Of a stretch of DNA of 6,257 nucleotides, positions 4,749-6,257 are shown piece by piece (position 1 is the first letter of the stretch; each line of letters starts with the position of its first letter). The notes below the pieces were generated by a model that worked only from the letters and a program-made list of their open reading frames with translations, searched no databases and was not told the DNA's origin. The DNA is from Alphaproteobacteria bacterium (GTDB lineage: Bacteria > Pseudomonadota > Alphaproteobacteria > Rhodobacterales > Rhodobacteraceae): the NCBI GenBank assembly GCA_024279075.1, contig JAJRRX010000417.1:1-6257 (forward strand), in the 5' to 3' direction. The position numbers were made by a program, and so were the translations under genes.

Positions 4749-6257
4749 TAGTGCCCGCTTTTGTCCCAATCGGACTGCTTTGGCAGTGTCTCGAATGTGT
4801 GCTCGGGAGGGGGGTTTGGCAGGGTCCACTCTAAGGTCTCTGCGTGCTCGCCCCAATATGCTGGCTCGGTCACTTTCTTGCCCCAGCGCAGCGTGTAAAA
4901 CACAATGCCGATGAAGAAGATGAACGAAGCGAAGGAGATAAACGCGCCGATTGACGAGATATAGTTCCATGTCGCAAATTGCTCTGGGTAATCCAGATAG
5001 CGGCGCGGCATGCCGTTGCGGCCCAAGAAATGCTGTGGGAAGAACGTGAGGTTGGCACCAATGAACATCATGTAGAAATGCACTTGGCCCGCCCATTCCG
5101 GGTATTGGCGACCAGACATTTTGCCAAACCAATAGTAAATGCCTGCAAAAATACAGAACACAGCACCGAGGGACATCACGTAGTGGAAGTGAGCCACAAC
5201 ATAATATGTATCGTGGTAGGCACGGTCCAGAGCCGCTTGTGAGAGCACCACGCCGGTTACACCACCAACGGTGAACAGGAACAAAAAGCCCATAGCCCAA
5301 AGCATCGGGGTTTTGAAGCTAATCGAGCCGCCCCACATGGTGGCGATCCAAGAGAACACCTTAACACCCGTTGGCACCGCGATCACCATCGTGGCCAGCA
5401 TGAAGTAACTTTGCTGGGTGGTGGAAAGACCAACCGTATACATATGGTGCGCCCAAACCACAAAGCCGAGCACGCCGATGGCGATCATCGCATATACCAT
5501 AGGCAGGTAGCCAAAGATCGGCTTTTTGGAGAAAGTCGCGATCACGTGCGAGATAATGCCAAAGCCCGGCACAATGATCATGTAAACCTCCGGGTGGCCA
5601 AAGAACCAGAGCAAGTGCTGATAAAGCACAGGGTCGCCGCCGCCTGAGGGGTCAAAAAAGGTGGTGCCAAAGTTCCGGTCTGTTAGCAGCATGGTGATGG
5701 CACCAGCCAGCACAGGCAAGCTGAGCAGAATAAGGAAGGCGGTTACGAAGATCGACCAAGCAAACAATGGTGTTTTGTGCAGGGTCATGCCCGGGGCGCG
5801 CATGTTTAGGAAGGTGGTGATCATGTTGATCGCCCCCAAAATCGACGAGGCACCCGAAACGTGAACCGCAAAAATCGCGAGGTCCATCGAATAGCCGCCC
5901 TCAGTTGTGGAAAGCGGTGGCACGAGGATCCAACCAACGCCAGAGCCTGCTTGGCCATTGCCACCAGGAGCAAATAGCGAAGCCACACCAAGCGAGGTGC
6001 CACAAACATAGAGCCAGAAGGAAAGGTTGTTAAGCCGTGGGAAGGCCATATCAGGTGCGCCGATCATCAGCGGCATGAAGTAGTTACCAAAGCCGCCAAA
6101 CAGCGCCGGAATAACCACGAAGAACATCATCAGCACCCCGTGATAGGTGATCATCACATTCCAGAGGTGGCCGTTGGGGGTACATTCGCCAACTTCGGCT
6201 TGGCTAAAGAAGCGCGCGCCTTCTTCGCACATGTATTGAACCCCGGGGTTCATCAGC
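4748..6257 (-). CDS. ctaD: Cytochrome c oxidase subunit I (aa3-type), C-terminal 502 residues, cut by the right window edge
   Basis: This is the catalytic subunit of the proton-pumping aa3 oxidase of the inner membrane, which reduces oxygen with electrons from cytochrome c. Numbering from the first Met in the window, the key residues line up with Paracoccus subunit I with a constant offset of 56. They are haem a ligands His38 and His357, haem a3 ligand His355, and CuB ligands His220, His269 and His270. Also present are Tyr224 of the His-Tyr crosslink, Glu222 (GHPEVY), D-channel Asp68 and Asn75, and K-channel Lys298 with Thr295. This is the full set of an A1-type haem-copper oxidase. About 55 N-terminal residues lie beyond the right edge; the frame stays open through 6257 (a Leu codon precedes the first Met). 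The C-terminal tail is complete and ends in TAA at 4750-4748. Other oxidase genes would be expected outside the window. Confidence 0.98.
   Translation of the reverse strand, partial: LMNPGVQYMCEEGARFFSQAEVGECTPNGHLWNVMITYHGVLMMFFVVIPALFGGFGNYFMPLMIGAPDMAFPRLNNLSFWLYVCGTSLGVASLFAPGGNGQAGSGVGWILVPPLSTTEGGYSMDLAIFAVHVSGASSILGAINMITTFLNMRAPGMTLHKTPLFAWSIFVTAFLILLSLPVLAGAITMLLTDRNFGTTFFDPSGGGDPVLYQHLLWFFGHPEVYMIIVPGFGIISHVIATFSKKPIFGYLPMVYAMIAIGVLGFVVWAHHMYTVGLSTTQQSYFMLATMVIAVPTGVKVFSWIATMWGGSISFKTPMLWAMGFLFLFTVGGVTGVVLSQAALDRAYHDTYYVVAHFHYVMSLGAVFCIFAGIYYWFGKMSGRQYPEWAGQVHFYMMFIGANLTFFPQHFLGRNGMPRRYLDYPEQFATWNYISSIGAFISFASFIFFIGIVFYTLRWGKKVTEPAYWGEHAETLEWTLPNPPPEHTFETLPKQSDWDKSGH

Noticed and set aside
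4749..5300. Upstream extension of the DUF2244 frame to a 368-residue protein
   Set aside because: The extra 184 codons lie wholly inside ctaD in another frame, and their translation is rich in Cys, His, Arg and Trp with no resemblance to DUF2244. The conserved core begins only after 4680.

Overview
The window looks like chromosomal DNA from an alphaproteobacterium, probably a marine Rhodobacterales (Roseobacter-type) bacterium. That placement is inferred from three things: the style of the CtaD cytochrome oxidase sequence, the acetyl-type MetA, and a GC content near 60% in most genes. No search was run. All seven supported genes lie on the minus strand, so transcription runs from the right edge to the left edge. 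Coding density is very high, and I see no RNA genes, mobile elements or CRISPR.

Right block (4194-6257): the C-terminal 502 residues of the aa3-type cytochrome c oxidase subunit I (ctaD), with every haem, copper and proton-channel residue I could place intact. It is followed by a small two-helix DUF2244 membrane protein. The ctaD stop and the only canonical DUF2244 start share a base (TAATG). A perfect 12-bp stem that looks like a terminator sits inside the first codons of the DUF2244 frame, so the junction is either a translated attenuator or a mis-placed start.

Gap 4058-4193 (136 bp): the only real intergenic space. It holds a plausible weak sigma70-type promoter reading left and three short inverted repeats.

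Left block (1-4057): a tightly packed probable operon in the order EamA-type DMT transporter, P-loop NTPase/kinase-like protein of unknown function, metA (homoserine O-acyltransferase, predicted acetyl-CoA specific from Glu111), an AT-richer SGNH-like protein, and ppk2 (polyphosphate kinase 2, cut by the left edge). Junctions are 14 nt, 3 nt, a 4-nt GTGA overlap and a 17-nt overlap. The metabolic core is methionine synthesis (homoserine activation) placed next to polyphosphate-driven nucleotide phosphorylation. How the transporter, the P-loop protein and the SGNH-like protein connect to these is unknown.

Most of the window is ordinary housekeeping content. The parts worth a second look are the ctaD/DUF2244 junction, the compositionally distinct SGNH-like gene, and the uncharacterised P-loop protein beside metA.
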